A stretch of 64,000 nucleotides of DNA from Billgrantia desiderata (GCA_011742915.1 JAAQTN010000010.1:1-64000), one strand, 5' to 3'; shown: positions 7,714-16,511, counted from the stretch's first letter. Translations and numbers: made by a program. The notes: generated from the letters alone by a model not told the origin.

Positions 7714-8094
7714 TGGCCACCCACCCTGCCGGATCGCTTTACAGCCGGCAATCTCGGGGTTGTAGAGATAGAGCCAGGCAGGGCCGAAGGTGGTGGCGTG
7801 GATGGCGCGATGATAGAGCCCGGCATGGGGCTGGCGCGGGCGGAAGTCCTCTAGCCTGTCCAGTTCGGTGAGCAGCGCGGCATCGACCCGAAACACCTCC
7901 ACTTCGACTCCGCGCGATGGTTCGGGCTTGGCGCCGGGGAAAGGGCCGAGATCGTAGAGTGTCGCGCTGGTCAGTCGGTCGCTACCGAGGAAATCGGCGC
8001 CCTCCAGCCAGAAATGGTTGCGCTGCCCACGCTTCAGCGTGCCGTAAACGGCCACCAGCGGTGTACGGACAATGGAAAGCGCAGGTGCGAGCAT
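7711..8094 (-). CDS. Gamma-glutamylcyclotransferase-like (AIG2/YtfP fold) protein
   Basis: 127 aa. The glycine-rich YGTLKRGQ loop at about 17-24 is the family signature, and Glu82 in ELDRLEDFRP sits where the catalytic glutamate of gamma-glutamylcyclotransferases lies. These proteins release 5-oxoproline from gamma-glutamyl peptides or amines, though many bacterial YtfP-type members have unknown substrates. The gene stands alone, convergent with the DHFR-like gene. Confidence 0.82.
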   Translation of the reverse strand: MLAPALSIVRTPLVAVYGTLKRGQRNHFWLEGADFLGSDRLTSATLYDLGPFPGAKPEPSRGVEVEVFRVDAALLTELDRLEDFRPRQPHAGLYHRAIHATTFGPAWLYLYNPEIAGCKAIRQGGWP

Positions 8095-8272
8095 GGACGA
8101 CCTCTTAGTCAGTTATCGGAAATTCTAACGCTTGGAACGTCAGATTCACTACGCCTGATAGGCAGCCCTGCTGCGCCAGCAGTTCGACCACTTCACTTCC
8201 AGCGCAAGAAGCGAAGTTCCTTCGTCGCCTTGCTGCCCTAGGTTGGCTCCATTACCAACCGGAGTGGTAGAG

Positions 8273-9232
8273 ATGAAAACGATCGATCGAAGCATGGGGC
8301 TAACGCAGTGGGTGTTGTTGCTGGTCTTGTCGGTGTTGTGGGGCGGCTCCTTCTTTTTCGTCGGAGTGGCGGTCGCGGAGCTGGGGCCACTCACCATCGT
8401 GGCCTTGCGGGTGGGGCTGGCGGCGCTGGCGCTGCATGCGCTGATTCTGCTGCTGGGCCAGCGTATGCCGCGTGACCCGCGGCTGTGGATGGCCTTCTTC
8501 GGCATGGGCCTGCTCAACAACATGATTCCCTTCAGCCTGATCGCTTGGGGTCAGGGGCATATCGCCAGCGGCCTGGCGTCGATTCTCAACGCCACCACGC
8601 CTTTCTTCACCATCGTCGTGGCGCATTTCCTGACCCGCGACGAACCTCTCACCCCGGCGCGCCTTGCGGGCGTGGCAATCGGTTTTGGCGGCGTGGTGTA
8701 CATGCTGGGCGCCGAGGTTCACGAAGGTGCCGTCAGCCACTCATGGGCGCAGCTTGCAGTGCTGGCCGGCGCGCTCTCCTACGCCTTCGCCGGGGTGTTC
8801 GGGCGGCGCTTTGGTGCCCTGGGCTGTTCGCCCCTGGTGGCCGCCTGCGGGCAGGTCACGGCATCGGCACTGGTACTCCTGCCCTTGGCCCTGACGGTGG
8901 AGCGCTTCTGGCAGCAGCCATGGCCGGGGCTGGATACCTGGGCGGCAGTGTTCGGCCTGGCGCTGTTCTCCACCACGCTGGCCTACCTGATCTATTTCCG
9001 CCTGCTGGCAAGCGCAGGGGCGACCAACCTGCTGCTGGTCACGTTCCTGATTCCGGCCAGCGCCATCGTGCTCGGTATCTTCGTATTGAACGAGCGCCTG
9101 GAGTGGCGCCATCTGGCCGGCATGGGGCTGATCGGGCTTGGACTTGCGGCCATCGACGGCAGGCCGTTGTGGTGGTTTCGAAAAATGGCTTACGCTTACC
9201 GGAAAGCCAGGCGAGAGGGAGCGGGCCGATGA
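8273..9232 (+). CDS. DMT superfamily transporter (EamA family)
   Basis: About 319 aa with ten predicted TM helices in two five-helix EamA repeats. LWGGSFFFVGVAV and the first-repeat end LTRDEPLTPARLAGVAIGFGGV are typical, and the second repeat ends FVLNERLEWRHLAGMGLIGLGL. Family members export amino acids, metabolites or drugs across the inner membrane. The ATG at 8273 is preferred over 8243 because GGAG stands just before it. The stop overlaps the start of the nitrilase-like gene as ATGA, so the two genes are translationally coupled and probably function together, perhaps around an amide or amino-acid derivative. Confidence 0.88.
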   Translation: MKTIDRSMGLTQWVLLLVLSVLWGGSFFFVGVAVAELGPLTIVALRVGLAALALHALILLLGQRMPRDPRLWMAFFGMGLLNNMIPFSLIAWGQGHIASGLASILNATTPFFTIVVAHFLTRDEPLTPARLAGVAIGFGGVVYMLGAEVHEGAVSHSWAQLAVLAGALSYAFAGVFGRRFGALGCSPLVAACGQVTASALVLLPLALTVERFWQQPWPGLDTWAAVFGLALFSTTLAYLIYFRLLASAGATNLLLVTFLIPASAIVLGIFVLNERLEWRHLAGMGLIGLGLAAIDGRPLWWFRKMAYAYRKARREGAGR

Positions 9233-9972
9233 AGCTGTGTGCCGTGCAGTACGCCTCGATAACGGGCGATATCGAAGGGAACGTGGCACGCCACACCGAG
9301 TTCATCGAACTGGCGGCAGCGCACGATGCCGAGCTGATTTTCTTCCCCGAGCTCTCGCTGACCGGCTACGAGCCGACGCTAGCCAAGGGACTTGCCACCC
9401 ACCCGGAAGACCCACGGCTGGAGGTGTTCCAGCGCCTGAGCGACACCCATGAGATCGTGATCGGCGTGGGGCTGCCGCTGGTTACCTCGACGAAGCCGCG
9501 GATCGGCATGGTGGTGTTTCAGCCCCATTCGGGGCGCCAGGCCTATGCCAAGCAGCGGCTCCACGACGACGAACTGCCCTACTTCTCCTCCGGCGAGCGG
9601 CCGATGGTGATCGAAACCCGTGAGCACCGTCTGGCCCTGGCGATCTGCTACGAGTCGTTGCAACCCGACCATGTCGCCACGGCGGCCAGTCTGGGGGCGG
9701 ACGTCTATCTGGCCAGCGTGGCCAAGTTAGCGCCGGGCATGGACGAGGCGCATGCCTACTACGCCACCTTCACCCGTTCTCACGCCATGACGATTTTGAT
9801 GGCCAACTGCGTGGGACCCTGCGACGGCGATGCCGGCGGGGGCCGCTCGGCGGCCTGGATCGACCGCGGCAAGCGTATCGCCAGCCTGGACGGCGAGCAG
9901 GAAGCCATGCTGATGCTCGACACCACCACGCTCACCGCTCGCGTGCTGAGCCTGGCGGCGCCGGCGGCCTAG
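9229..9972 (+). CDS. Carbon-nitrogen hydrolase (nitrilase superfamily)
   Basis: 247 aa. The catalytic triad of the superfamily is readable: Glu41 in FFPELSLTGYEP, Lys108 in AYAKQRLHDDE and Cys140 in LAICYESLQPDH. Such enzymes hydrolyse amides, nitriles or N-carbamoyl compounds; ICYE(S) after the Cys fits the amidase branches better than true nitrilases, but that is inference. The start overlaps the EamA transporter stop (ATGA), supporting a linked function. The stop codon lies within the terminal inverted repeat of the intergenic element that follows. Confidence 0.87.
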   Translation: MKLCAVQYASITGDIEGNVARHTEFIELAAAHDAELIFFPELSLTGYEPTLAKGLATHPEDPRLEVFQRLSDTHEIVIGVGLPLVTSTKPRIGMVVFQPHSGRQAYAKQRLHDDELPYFSSGERPMVIETREHRLALAICYESLQPDHVATAASLGADVYLASVAKLAPGMDEAHAYYATFTRSHAMTILMANCVGPCDGDAGGGRSAAWIDRGKRIASLDGEQEAMLMLDTTTLTARVLSLAAPAA

Positions 9973-10238
9973 GCATTGTACGAAAAGTCGGCGAGCGATG
10001 GCCAGGGCTAGGCCCGTTCCCTACGGGCCAACGCACTTCCCACATCCCTGTGGGTCGCAAGGCAAAAATCGGCGACAAATCGGCAGGATAGCCGATTTGG
10101 GCAGCTCCGCTGCTCGAAGAGTGAGCGACATGGATGTCGCGAGTCAAAAGACGGAGTTTACGGGGTGTAAATGAGTACTTTGAGCCGATTTTTAACGCCG
10201 TATGGGCGAGCGCAGACAGTTTTCGTACAGAGCCTAGG
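9968..10238. repeat. 271-base MITE-like element with terminal inverted repeats
   Basis: CCTAGGC followed by TGTACGAAAA at 9968-9986 is mirrored by TTTTCGTACA then GCCTAGG at 10220-10238. Inside are a hairpin with arms CAAATCGGC (10076-10084) and GCCGATTTG (10091-10099), and a wider pair AAAAATCGGC (10064-10073) with GCCGATTTTT (10184-10193). No transposase is encoded. It looks like a non-autonomous repeat of the kind I recall scattered between genes in Halomonas-type genomes. The left end contains the stop codon of the nitrilase-like gene. It fills the whole intergenic stretch up to the next gene. Confidence 0.65.
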
Positions 10239-10274
10239 CATTGGATGGCAAACCATAGAGAGACGATATCGACC

Positions 10275-10775
10275 ATGGAAATTACCCTTCGGCCTGCCGA
10301 AGCCAGCGATGCGGCCGCCATTACCGACATCTACAACCCTTTTATTGCCAACACCTGCATCACCTTCGAGATGGAGCCTATCCTGCCCCAGGAAATGGCT
10401 CGGAGAATCACCGAGACCCAGGCTGCCCAACTTCCGTGGCTGGTGGCAGAGGTAGAGGGAAAGGTGATTGGCTACGCCTACGCCTCGAGCTGGAAGGGTC
10501 GCTGCGCCTATGGCGGCTCGGTGGAGGCGACGATTTATCTGGACCCGAGCGTGACGGGCAAGGGGGTCGGGCGCCGGCTTTACTCGGCACTGATCGATCA
10601 GCTGCGCCAGCGCTCCCTGCATACCGTGGTGGGCGGCATCGCACTGCCCAATGCCGCCAGCATCGCCTTGCATGAAGCGCTTGGGTTCGAGAAGGTCGCT
10701 CACTTCCGCGAGATTGGCTACAAGCAAGATCGATGGATCGATGTCGGGTACTGGCAGTTGCTCCTGAGGCAATGA
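10275..10775 (+). CDS. GNAT acetyltransferase, phosphinothricin acetyltransferase-like
   Basis: 166 aa. The order LRPAEASDAAAITDIYNPFI, a central GYAYASSWKGRCAYGGSVEATIYLDP strand and the acetyl-CoA loop VTGKGVGRRLYSALI match the PAT/bar group of GNAT enzymes, which N-acetylate phosphinothricin, methionine sulfone or related amino acids. C-terminal ALHEALGFEKVAHFREIGYKQDRWIDVGYWQ is also characteristic. The longer frame from 10134 runs through the upstream repeat and has no ribosome site. The ATG at 10275 places the family's first strand at residue 2. Confidence 0.87.
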   Translation: MEITLRPAEASDAAAITDIYNPFIANTCITFEMEPILPQEMARRITETQAAQLPWLVAEVEGKVIGYAYASSWKGRCAYGGSVEATIYLDPSVTGKGVGRRLYSALIDQLRQRSLHTVVGGIALPNAASIALHEALGFEKVAHFREIGYKQDRWIDVGYWQLLLRQ

Positions 10776-10805
10776 AAGCGTCGCATACCTGATGCTCCGG
10801 CCCCT

Positions 10806-11450
10806 TCAACCCAGCAAGCGCCCCAAGGCGCCATCGACATGACGCTTCCAGTCCTCTGGTGTCGTTTCCTCAAAACCCCTATCACCGACGAAGGCGCTGC
10901 CGAACACCACGTCCGGCTCGAGTTCGCGCAGCAGCCTCAGGCTCTCGGCCAGCTGTTCGCGATCCTTTTCATCGTTGTGCCCGGGAATGAAGCCGGCGTG
11001 CCAATCGCTCTTCTTGCCACGGTAGAGAGTATCCCCGGTGAACAGGTAGCGCTTGCCATGAGGCGAGTGCACCAGGAAGCAGGTGCTTCCCGGGCTGTGG
11101 CCTGGGGTGGGGATCACCTCGACATTGCCCAGATGCATCTCGCGCCGCTCGAACAGAATATCGGGCGTGCGATAGCGGGCAAACTCATCCCGCTCGGCAC
11201 GATGGCCACCCAGCTTGGCCCCGAATCGCTGGTGAATGGTCTTGAGCGTTTCCCCCAGCTCGTCCTGGTGGCTCAGGTACTGGTAGGCCACGCCGCCCAG
11301 CTCAGCCATTTTATCGATCTCATGCTGATGCCCAGTGTTGTAGAAAAGGACATTGCCCCCGTCCCGGGTCAGCAGGTAGGCGTGAACGGTCAGCCCGGGA
11401 AAGGGGCTCTCCATTTCGGTTTCCCAAATATCCGGTTGAACGCGTTGCAT
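10806..11450 (-). CDS. MBL-fold metallo-hydrolase-like protein with altered metal motif
   Basis: 214 aa. The metallo-beta-lactamase fold is clear from [34 protein letters not shown], which supplies His118 and Asp140. The usual H-x-H-x-D-H motif is reduced to LSHQDELG (His61, Asp63), so the second and fourth ligands are replaced by Asp63 and Leu65 in register or are missing. A subgroup with SH-x-DE at this position exists to my memory, function unclear. Its promoter carries a SoxR-like box, suggesting a role in handling redox-active or electrophilic compounds. It may bind one metal or none. Confidence 0.82.
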   Translation of the reverse strand: MQRVQPDIWETEMESPFPGLTVHAYLLTRDGGNVLFYNTGHQHEIDKMAELGGVAYQYLSHQDELGETLKTIHQRFGAKLGGHRAERDEFARYRTPDILFERREMHLGNVEVIPTPGHSPGSTCFLVHSPHGKRYLFTGDTLYRGKKSDWHAGFIPGHNDEKDREQLAESLRLLRELEPDVVFGSAFVGDRGFEETTPEDWKRHVDGALGRLLG

Positions 11451-11481
11451 GATTCGCTCCTTTGCGTGGTTACACAGCCGA

Positions 11482-11512
11482 AGCGTAAAACCTCAAGCAA
11501 CATTGAGGTCAA
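11482..11512 (-). promoter_or_regulatory. SoxR-type promoter of the MBL-fold gene
   Basis: Core CCTCAAGCAACATTGAGG at 11491-11508 has palindromic arms CCTCAA/TTGAGG and agrees at 14 of 18 positions with the enterobacterial soxS operator as I recall it. On the minus strand TTGACC (11512-11507) and TACGCT (11487-11482) form -35 and -10 elements separated by exactly 19 bases. That overlong spacer is the signature of MerR-family activation. The predicted start lies about 25 bases before the ATG at 11450. Confidence 0.72.
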
Positions 11513-11621
11513 GAAGAGCAATAACCACGCCGGGAGCGGTAAACTACGCTCTTGATGAAAAGCCAGGCATGCATTCCCGCACTGTGGATAAGATACGACT
11601 TGAACGGTAAGGAACTCTCGA

Positions 11622-12686
11622 ATGGTGACGCTGCTGCTGTTGGCCCTCGGCCTGGGGCTGTTGATCGTGGGTGCGGAGGGTCTGGTGCAGGGTGCGTCGC
11701 GCCTGGCGGCGCGATTGGGCATTCCGCCGCTGGTGATCGGGCTCACGGTGGTGGCTTTCGGCACCAGCGCACCGGAGCTCGTGGTCAGCCTCAAGGCCGC
11801 TCTGGACGGCCAGGCGGGCATCGCCATGGGCAACGTGGTGGGCAGCAATATCTTCAACGTGCTGTTCATTCTCGGCGTCTCGGCGTTGATCGTGCCGCTG
11901 GCGGTGGCCCAGCAGCTGATCCGCCTGGATATTCCGCTGATGATCGTGCTTTCCCTGGTGGTGCTGGTGATGACACTGGACGGCAGCGTCGGCCGGCTCG
12001 ACGGTGGGCTGCTGGTCCTTGGCCTGGTGGTCTACACCGTCTTCCTGCTTTGGCAAGGTAAACGCCAGGCGGCCAGCGACGAGCCAGCAGCCGACCACGA
12101 GGCCCTGGCCCGCCCCGGATGGCATGACGCACTCTACGTCCTCGGTGGGCTTGCCATGCTGGTGGCCGGCTCACGTCTGTTCGTCGACTCGGCCGTGACC
12201 ATGGCCGGCTGGTTCGGGGTCAGCGATCAGGTGATCGGGCTGACCCTGGTGGCGGCAGGCACTTCGCTGCCCGAGGTCGTGACCTCGATCGTTGCGGCCC
12301 TGCGCGGCCAGCGGGATATCGCCGTGGGTAACGTGGTGGGCAGCAACATCTTCAACCTGCTCGGCGTGCTGGGCATCACCGCCCTGATCGCCCCTGCCGG
12401 CATCGCCGTGACCCAGGCCATGCTCAGCCTCGACCTGCCGGTGATGGTCGCGGTAGCCGTCGCCTGTCTGCCGATCTGCTTCACCGCCAGCGCCATCGAT
12501 CGCTGGGAAGGGGCCGTGCTGCTGGGTTACTACGTGGCCTATACCGCCTATCTGGTACTGGCTGCCACCCACCACGACGCGCTGGCCGGTTTCAGTGCCC
12601 TGATGCTCTATTTCGTGCTGCCGATCACCGCTCTGACCCTGGCCGTGCTGGTCGTGCCCGAGCTGCGCCGAAGAGCGAACGAGTAG
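11622..12686 (+). CDS. yrbG: Calcium/sodium antiporter (CaCA family, YrbG-like)
   Basis: 354 aa inner-membrane protein with about ten TM helices in two inverted repeats. Each repeat contains the alpha motif: FGTSAPELVVS with following GNVVGSNIFN, and GTSLPEVVTS with a second GNVVGSNIFN. These acidic residues coordinate Ca and Na in the cation/Ca exchanger family. A central acidic loop (SDEPAADHEALA) separates the halves. AAGGA lies about eight bases before the ATG. It stands alone, divergent from the MBL gene. Confidence 0.92.
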   Translation: MVTLLLLALGLGLLIVGAEGLVQGASRLAARLGIPPLVIGLTVVAFGTSAPELVVSLKAALDGQAGIAMGNVVGSNIFNVLFILGVSALIVPLAVAQQLIRLDIPLMIVLSLVVLVMTLDGSVGRLDGGLLVLGLVVYTVFLLWQGKRQAASDEPAADHEALARPGWHDALYVLGGLAMLVAGSRLFVDSAVTMAGWFGVSDQVIGLTLVAAGTSLPEVVTSIVAALRGQRDIAVGNVVGSNIFNLLGVLGITALIAPAGIAVTQAMLSLDLPVMVAVAVACLPICFTASAIDRWEGAVLLGYYVAYTAYLVLAATHHDALAGFSALMLYFVLPITALTLAVLVVPELRRRANE

Positions 12687-12696
12687 CGCCTGAGGC

Positions 12697-13365
12697 TCAG
12701 CCCAGCATGTCCATGGCCGGCTTGGGGGAAACACCCTGGGCCAGGGCCGCCTCCCGCTCGACGGCCTTGGCCCGCTGGAAGGCCTCCCGTGCCTGCAGGC
12801 GCTGCCAATAGGCCGCCACGGCGGGTTTGAAGCGCTCATCCAAGCCGATGTAGCTGGCCAGCAGCAGCGCATAACCCACCGACACGTCGGCCGCGGTGAA
12901 GCGCCCGGCGCAGACGAACGCTTCACGCTCCAGGCGCGGCTCCAGGGTACGCAGGCGGGAGAGGAACCAGCGTGAGTAGTCCTCCACCACCTGGGGCAAA
13001 CGGCGCTCCTCGGGCTCGAACCGGCCGTAGCGCAGCACCAGGGTCTGGGGGAAGGTCAGCGTCGCTTCGCCGAAGTGCAGGAAGTTGAGGTAGTCGCCGT
13101 AGGCGGGGTCGTCCGGCGTTACCGCGAGGCCCGCCTGGGGATGGCGGCCGGCGAGATACTGGCAGATGGCCGCCGATTCGGTCATCGCCACCCTGTCGTC
13201 GAACAGCGCCGGCACCGTTCCCAGCGGATTGATCTCGAGAAAGGCTTCATCGCATACCCGGGGCGGGAAATCGTGCATCACCAGTTCATAGGGCACTCCG
13301 ATCTCCTCGAGCAACCAAAGGGGACGAAACGAACGAGCGCTGACGCAGTGATGGAGTGTGATCAT
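12697..13365 (-). CDS. Glutathione S-transferase family protein
   Basis: 222 aa. The N-terminal thioredoxin-like domain has CVSARSFRPLWLLEEIGVPYEL, the cis-Pro segment NPLGTVPAL and the glutathione gamma-glutamyl contact ESAAICQYLAG. The helical C-terminal domain has CAGRFTAADVSVGYALL, the usual N-capping box. It conjugates glutathione to electrophiles or has a related thiol role in the cytoplasm. Convergent with the antiporter, divergent from the ACR3-like exporter, separated from it by about 90 bases. Confidence 0.87.
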   Translation of the reverse strand: MITLHHCVSARSFRPLWLLEEIGVPYELVMHDFPPRVCDEAFLEINPLGTVPALFDDRVAMTESAAICQYLAGRHPQAGLAVTPDDPAYGDYLNFLHFGEATLTFPQTLVLRYGRFEPEERRLPQVVEDYSRWFLSRLRTLEPRLEREAFVCAGRFTAADVSVGYALLLASYIGLDERFKPAVAAYWQRLQAREAFQRAKAVEREAALAQGVSPKPAMDMLG

Positions 13366-13457
13366 GGCGGCCTCCGGTCTGTCCTTGAACGTGTTGGCTT
13401 TACAGGCACGAAGCGGCTGCGCGATGCTGAGCCGCCACTGCCAGGGAGTCCTTCAGA

Positions 13458-14420
13458 TTGACACGCCAGAGGCTCGAGAAGTATCAGGTCTTGGTCTATC
13501 TGGCGTTCATCGCCATGGGCCTGGCGCTGGGTAGCGCTTTGCCGCAGCGGGTCGGCGTGCTGGAAGCGTTGCTGTGGCCGTTGCTGGGGGCGCTGCTCTA
13601 CGTGACCTTCACCCAGGTGCCGCTCACGCAGCTGCGCGCCGCCTGGCGCGATACGCGCTTTCTGGCCGCGGCGGTGGTCGGCAATTTCGTCCTGCTGCCG
13701 CTCATCGCCTGGGGGTTGGCGAACCTGTTCGTCACCGAGCCGGCGGTACGCCTGGGCCTGCTGCTGGTGCTGTTGGTGCCATGTACCGACTGGTTCATCA
13801 CTTTCTCTCACTTGGGTGGCGGCAAAGCGCAGTACGCCATCGCCTTCGCCCCGGTAAGCCTGCTGTTGCAGCTTGCCCTGCTACCCCTCTACCTCTGGCT
13901 GTTCCTGGACGAAAGCCTGCGCCTCGCCCTGGTACAGCGTGAGCTGTTGCTGGCCTTTGCCGGGCTGATTCTGCTGCCCTTGCTTCTGGCCTTCATCACA
14001 GAGAAGTGGGCCCAGGGACACCTCAAGCGCGCAGCCGGCATCGAGCGACTGGGATGGCTGCCGGTACCGCTGCTGGCCCTGGTGGTGTTCAGCATTGCCG
14101 CCACCCAGGTGAATGTCGTCGCCGGTTCCTTGCCGCTGCTCGGCGGGCTGTTGCTGGCCTTCATCGGCTTTCTGTTGCTGGCGGCCGCCTTGGCCCGGCT
14201 GCTGGCATACATGTGGAAACTCCCCACCGCCCAGGGGCGGGTACTCGCCTTCAGCCTGGGCACACGCAACTCCTTCGTTGTGCTTCCCTTGGCCCTTTCC
14301 TTGCCCGCCTCCTACGAGCTGGCCGCTGTCGTCATCGTGTTCCAGTCGCTGGTGGAGCTGATCGGCATGGCATTCTTCCTGTGGTGGGTGCCACGCCGCC
14401 TGTTCCCTGCCGTAGGATGA
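13458..14420 (+). CDS. ACR3/arsenite-permease-like transporter (BASS superfamily)
   Basis: 320 aa with about ten TM helices. The LVPCTDWFITFSHLGGG segment carries the conserved Cys (Cys109) that is essential in ACR3 arsenite exporters, and SLGTRNSFVVLPLALSLP matches the later conserved block. ACR3 proteins export arsenite across the inner membrane. No arsR of the arsenic type, arsC or arsH is adjacent, so the substrate could differ. The start is a TTG at 13458 with AGGGAG about ten bases upstream; the next Met, at residue 20, would cut the first TM. Confidence 0.78.
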   Translation: MTRQRLEKYQVLVYLAFIAMGLALGSALPQRVGVLEALLWPLLGALLYVTFTQVPLTQLRAAWRDTRFLAAAVVGNFVLLPLIAWGLANLFVTEPAVRLGLLLVLLVPCTDWFITFSHLGGGKAQYAIAFAPVSLLLQLALLPLYLWLFLDESLRLALVQRELLLAFAGLILLPLLLAFITEKWAQGHLKRAAGIERLGWLPVPLLALVVFSIAATQVNVVAGSLPLLGGLLLAFIGFLLLAAALARLLAYMWKLPTAQGRVLAFSLGTRNSFVVLPLALSLPASYELAAVVIVFQSLVELIGMAFFLWWVPRRLFPAVG

Positions 14421-14522
14421 AAACCATGCGGTGGCGTCGGGTGGGCAGTACATCCGGACCGCTATACTCGTTATGCAATCTCTTCACTTCGCGAACCACA
14501 ACGACACAACAAAGGTTCCGCC

Positions 14523-15131
14523 ATGCACCTTTCGCTGCTGGCCGGCTGGCTTTTCCTGGCACTGCCCATCGCCGCCGTGCTGGCCGACACTGCGGTGCAG
14601 GCAGAAGAAGCCGTACGCAAGGCCGAGGTACTGGAGCAGGTCGTGGCGCCGGATGTTGAGGTCCGCGAGCCGGTGGAACCGCTCGAGGAGCAGGAGGCGC
14701 AGGTCATCGATCCGGAGGGCAGCGACCCGCTGGAAGAGCCACTTACCTGCCTGGCCCGCAGCATCTATTGGGAAGCCAAGGGAGTACAGGGCCGCGACAT
14801 GGAGTCGGTCGCCAACGTGGTGATCAACCGCCTTGCCAGCGAGGAGTTTCCCAACACAGTCTGCGAGGTGGTGAAGCAAGGCTCGGAGCAGAGCCCGTGC
14901 CAATTCTCATGGTGGTGCGATGGGCGCCCCGATGAGGTGGTGGAGGGCGATGCCTATGAGGTGGCCAGGGAGGTGGCGCGCCAGGCGTTGAACCAGGAGC
15001 TGCCCGACCACACCGATGGCGCGCTCTATTTTCACGACCGCACGGTACACCCCCACTGGGCCAACGAGTTTCTGCTGACCATCGAAACCGAGGCGTTTTT
15101 CTTCTATCGCCCCAACGATACGGCGCAGTGA
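14523..15131 (+). CDS. Exported cell wall hydrolase (SleB/CwlJ family)
   Basis: 202 aa. A signal peptide covers roughly residues 1-21 (hydrophobic WLFLALPIAAVLA). An acidic Glu-rich linker to about residue 73 precedes the Hydrolase_2 domain: CLARSIYWEAKGVQG with the likely catalytic Glu84, VVINRLASEEFPNTVCEVV, and CQFSWWCDG. These domains are lytic transglycosylase-like peptidoglycan enzymes. In non-spore-formers they are taken as periplasmic or envelope-associated wall remodelling enzymes. The gene is monocistronic. Confidence 0.86.
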   Translation: MHLSLLAGWLFLALPIAAVLADTAVQAEEAVRKAEVLEQVVAPDVEVREPVEPLEEQEAQVIDPEGSDPLEEPLTCLARSIYWEAKGVQGRDMESVANVVINRLASEEFPNTVCEVVKQGSEQSPCQFSWWCDGRPDEVVEGDAYEVAREVARQALNQELPDHTDGALYFHDRTVHPHWANEFLLTIETEAFFFYRPNDTAQ

Positions 15132-15325
15132 ATCGCCAGCTGTTGCCACCGTCACCCGACCGCTGCCCGCGATTTTTTTGGAAGATGCACGAATCGGCAC
15201 GGTTTCGGAGCGCCTGGATTTGACCGGCCACGCTTCAAGAACTCACCATGCAGTTACAAAAAGAACAAATAAAGCCCCTGACATTCTCAGCCATCACAAG
15301 GGGCAACTTGCAGGAGGAAACGCTT

Positions 15326-15523
15326 ATGATCGTCTCACTGATCCCCAGTATCGCTTCCGTTCCCCAAACCCGGCATGAAGCGGATATCGAAGCCTTGCTC
15401 GACGGCCTGATGAGTGACGAAGGGCTGAACCGGCATGAGCGGGACGAACTGCTCGACCTGCTGATACTCGAGCGGGCCGAAATCAAGCGCCAACTCAACC
15501 GCATTCGCGAAGCGCGCGGCTGA
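15326..15523 (+). CDS. Small hypothetical protein (65 aa)
   Basis: 65 aa soluble protein, largely helical, with repeated acidic and Leu-rich segments (DIEALLDGLMSDEGL, ERDELLDLLILERAEIKRQLNRIREARG); the C-terminus could form a short coiled coil. I do not recognise a family. The ATG at 15326 has a perfect AGGAGG eight bases upstream, strong evidence of translation from here and not from the earlier ATG at 15248. About 190 bases of leader separate it from the wall hydrolase gene. Confidence 0.65.
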   Translation: MIVSLIPSIASVPQTRHEADIEALLDGLMSDEGLNRHERDELLDLLILERAEIKRQLNRIREARG

Positions 15524-15560
15524 CCTGCCGGCCACCAGTAAATTGCGCTGGCAGAGAGGC

Positions 15561-16451
15561 TCAGAGCTTCTGAAAAGCCGCCATGACCTGCCCTGCCAGC
15601 GTTTCGCATGCCTGATCGGCGCCGGGCCGCCTCACCATCGCCAACTGATATTCGCCCAGCGGCGGCAACAGGCCGGGATCGATACGCTTCAGTGGCGGTC
15701 GCACCAGGCTCAGCGGGAAAGGTGCCACCGCCAGGTCGGCGAGCATGGCCGCCTCCTGGCCGGCACAGTGCTCGCAGGAGTAGGCGATGCGGTAACTCAA
15801 GCCGGCCCGGTCCAGGGCTTCGAGGGCCATGCCCCGCCAGGCGCAGCCGGCGTGCGCCAGCGCCACTGGTAGCGGCGAGCGCTGCGCGGCAAGCCCGCCT
15901 TCCCGTCCCGCCCACACCAGCGGTTCGCTGTGAACGATCTCGCCGCGTATCTCCTGCCCCGGGTTGCCGGCGGTCACCAGAATCAGATCGAGCTCTCCGG
16001 CTTCCAGTCGAGCCAGCATCTCGCGGCTGCTGCCCACCACCACGTCGACCTGAACCGCCGGGTGCGAGCGGGCAAATTGCGCCAGCACACCGGGCAGGAT
16101 GCGCGTGCCCACGTCATCGGTGGTACCGAAGCCCAGCCGCCCCGACACGCTGGGTGCCAGGAACTGCGTCACCGCCTCCTCGTTGAGCTTGAGCAGGCGC
16201 CGCCCATAGCCGAGCAGCGTTTCTCCCTCGGGCGTGAGGCGTACCTGGCGGGCCTCGCGAACGAACAGGGCATGGCCAAGCGTCTCCTCCAGGCGCTTGA
16301 TCTGCATGCTGAGCGCCGAGGGCGTGCGAAACACCTGGCGCGCGGCCCGGGTGAAGCTGCCGCATTCGGCAATTGCCACGAAGGTACGCAGCACATCGGT
16401 ATCGAGCAGCGGCAGCGGCGAATGCAGGGTGGTGGGGGGCAGTTGGGTCAT
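15561..16451 (-). CDS. LysR-type transcriptional regulator
   Basis: 296 aa. The winged HTH is at about residues 16-75 (DVLRTFVAIAECGSFTRAARQVFRTPSALSMQIKRLEETLGHALFVREARQVRLTPEG), followed by the effector-binding domain (SGRLGFGTTDDVGTRILPGVLAQFARSHPAVQVDVVVGSS). The ATG at 16451 follows AAGGTGGAG; a TTG at 16466 in frame is less likely. It is divergent from a DUF1127-like gene, a pairing often seen for this LysR branch, with a palindrome in between. The inducer is unknown. Confidence 0.88.
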   Translation of the reverse strand: MTQLPPTTLHSPLPLLDTDVLRTFVAIAECGSFTRAARQVFRTPSALSMQIKRLEETLGHALFVREARQVRLTPEGETLLGYGRRLLKLNEEAVTQFLAPSVSGRLGFGTTDDVGTRILPGVLAQFARSHPAVQVDVVVGSSREMLARLEAGELDLILVTAGNPGQEIRGEIVHSEPLVWAGREGGLAAQRSPLPVALAHAGCAWRGMALEALDRAGLSYRIAYSCEHCAGQEAAMLADLAVAPFPLSLVRPPLKRIDPGLLPPLGEYQLAMVRRPGADQACETLAGQVMAAFQKL

Positions 16452-16497
16452 GGCTCCACCTTTCAATTTCTCTTAAAGGAGACTCTAGTCTTTTTCG

Positions 16498-16511
16498 TTG
16501 GATTGATCCAA
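16498..16511. promoter_or_regulatory. Palindrome in the LysR/DUF1127 intergenic region
   Basis: TTGGATTGATCCAA has perfect six-base arms around TG and lies 47 bases upstream of the LysR start. Its place between divergent genes suits a LysR operator. The call is by position and symmetry only. Confidence 0.45.

Noticed and set aside
13458..14420. Arsenic resistance operon
   Set aside because: The exporter looks like ACR3, but arsC, arsH and an arsenic-type arsR are absent; the ArsR protein at 18810 lacks the metal-binding Cys motif.
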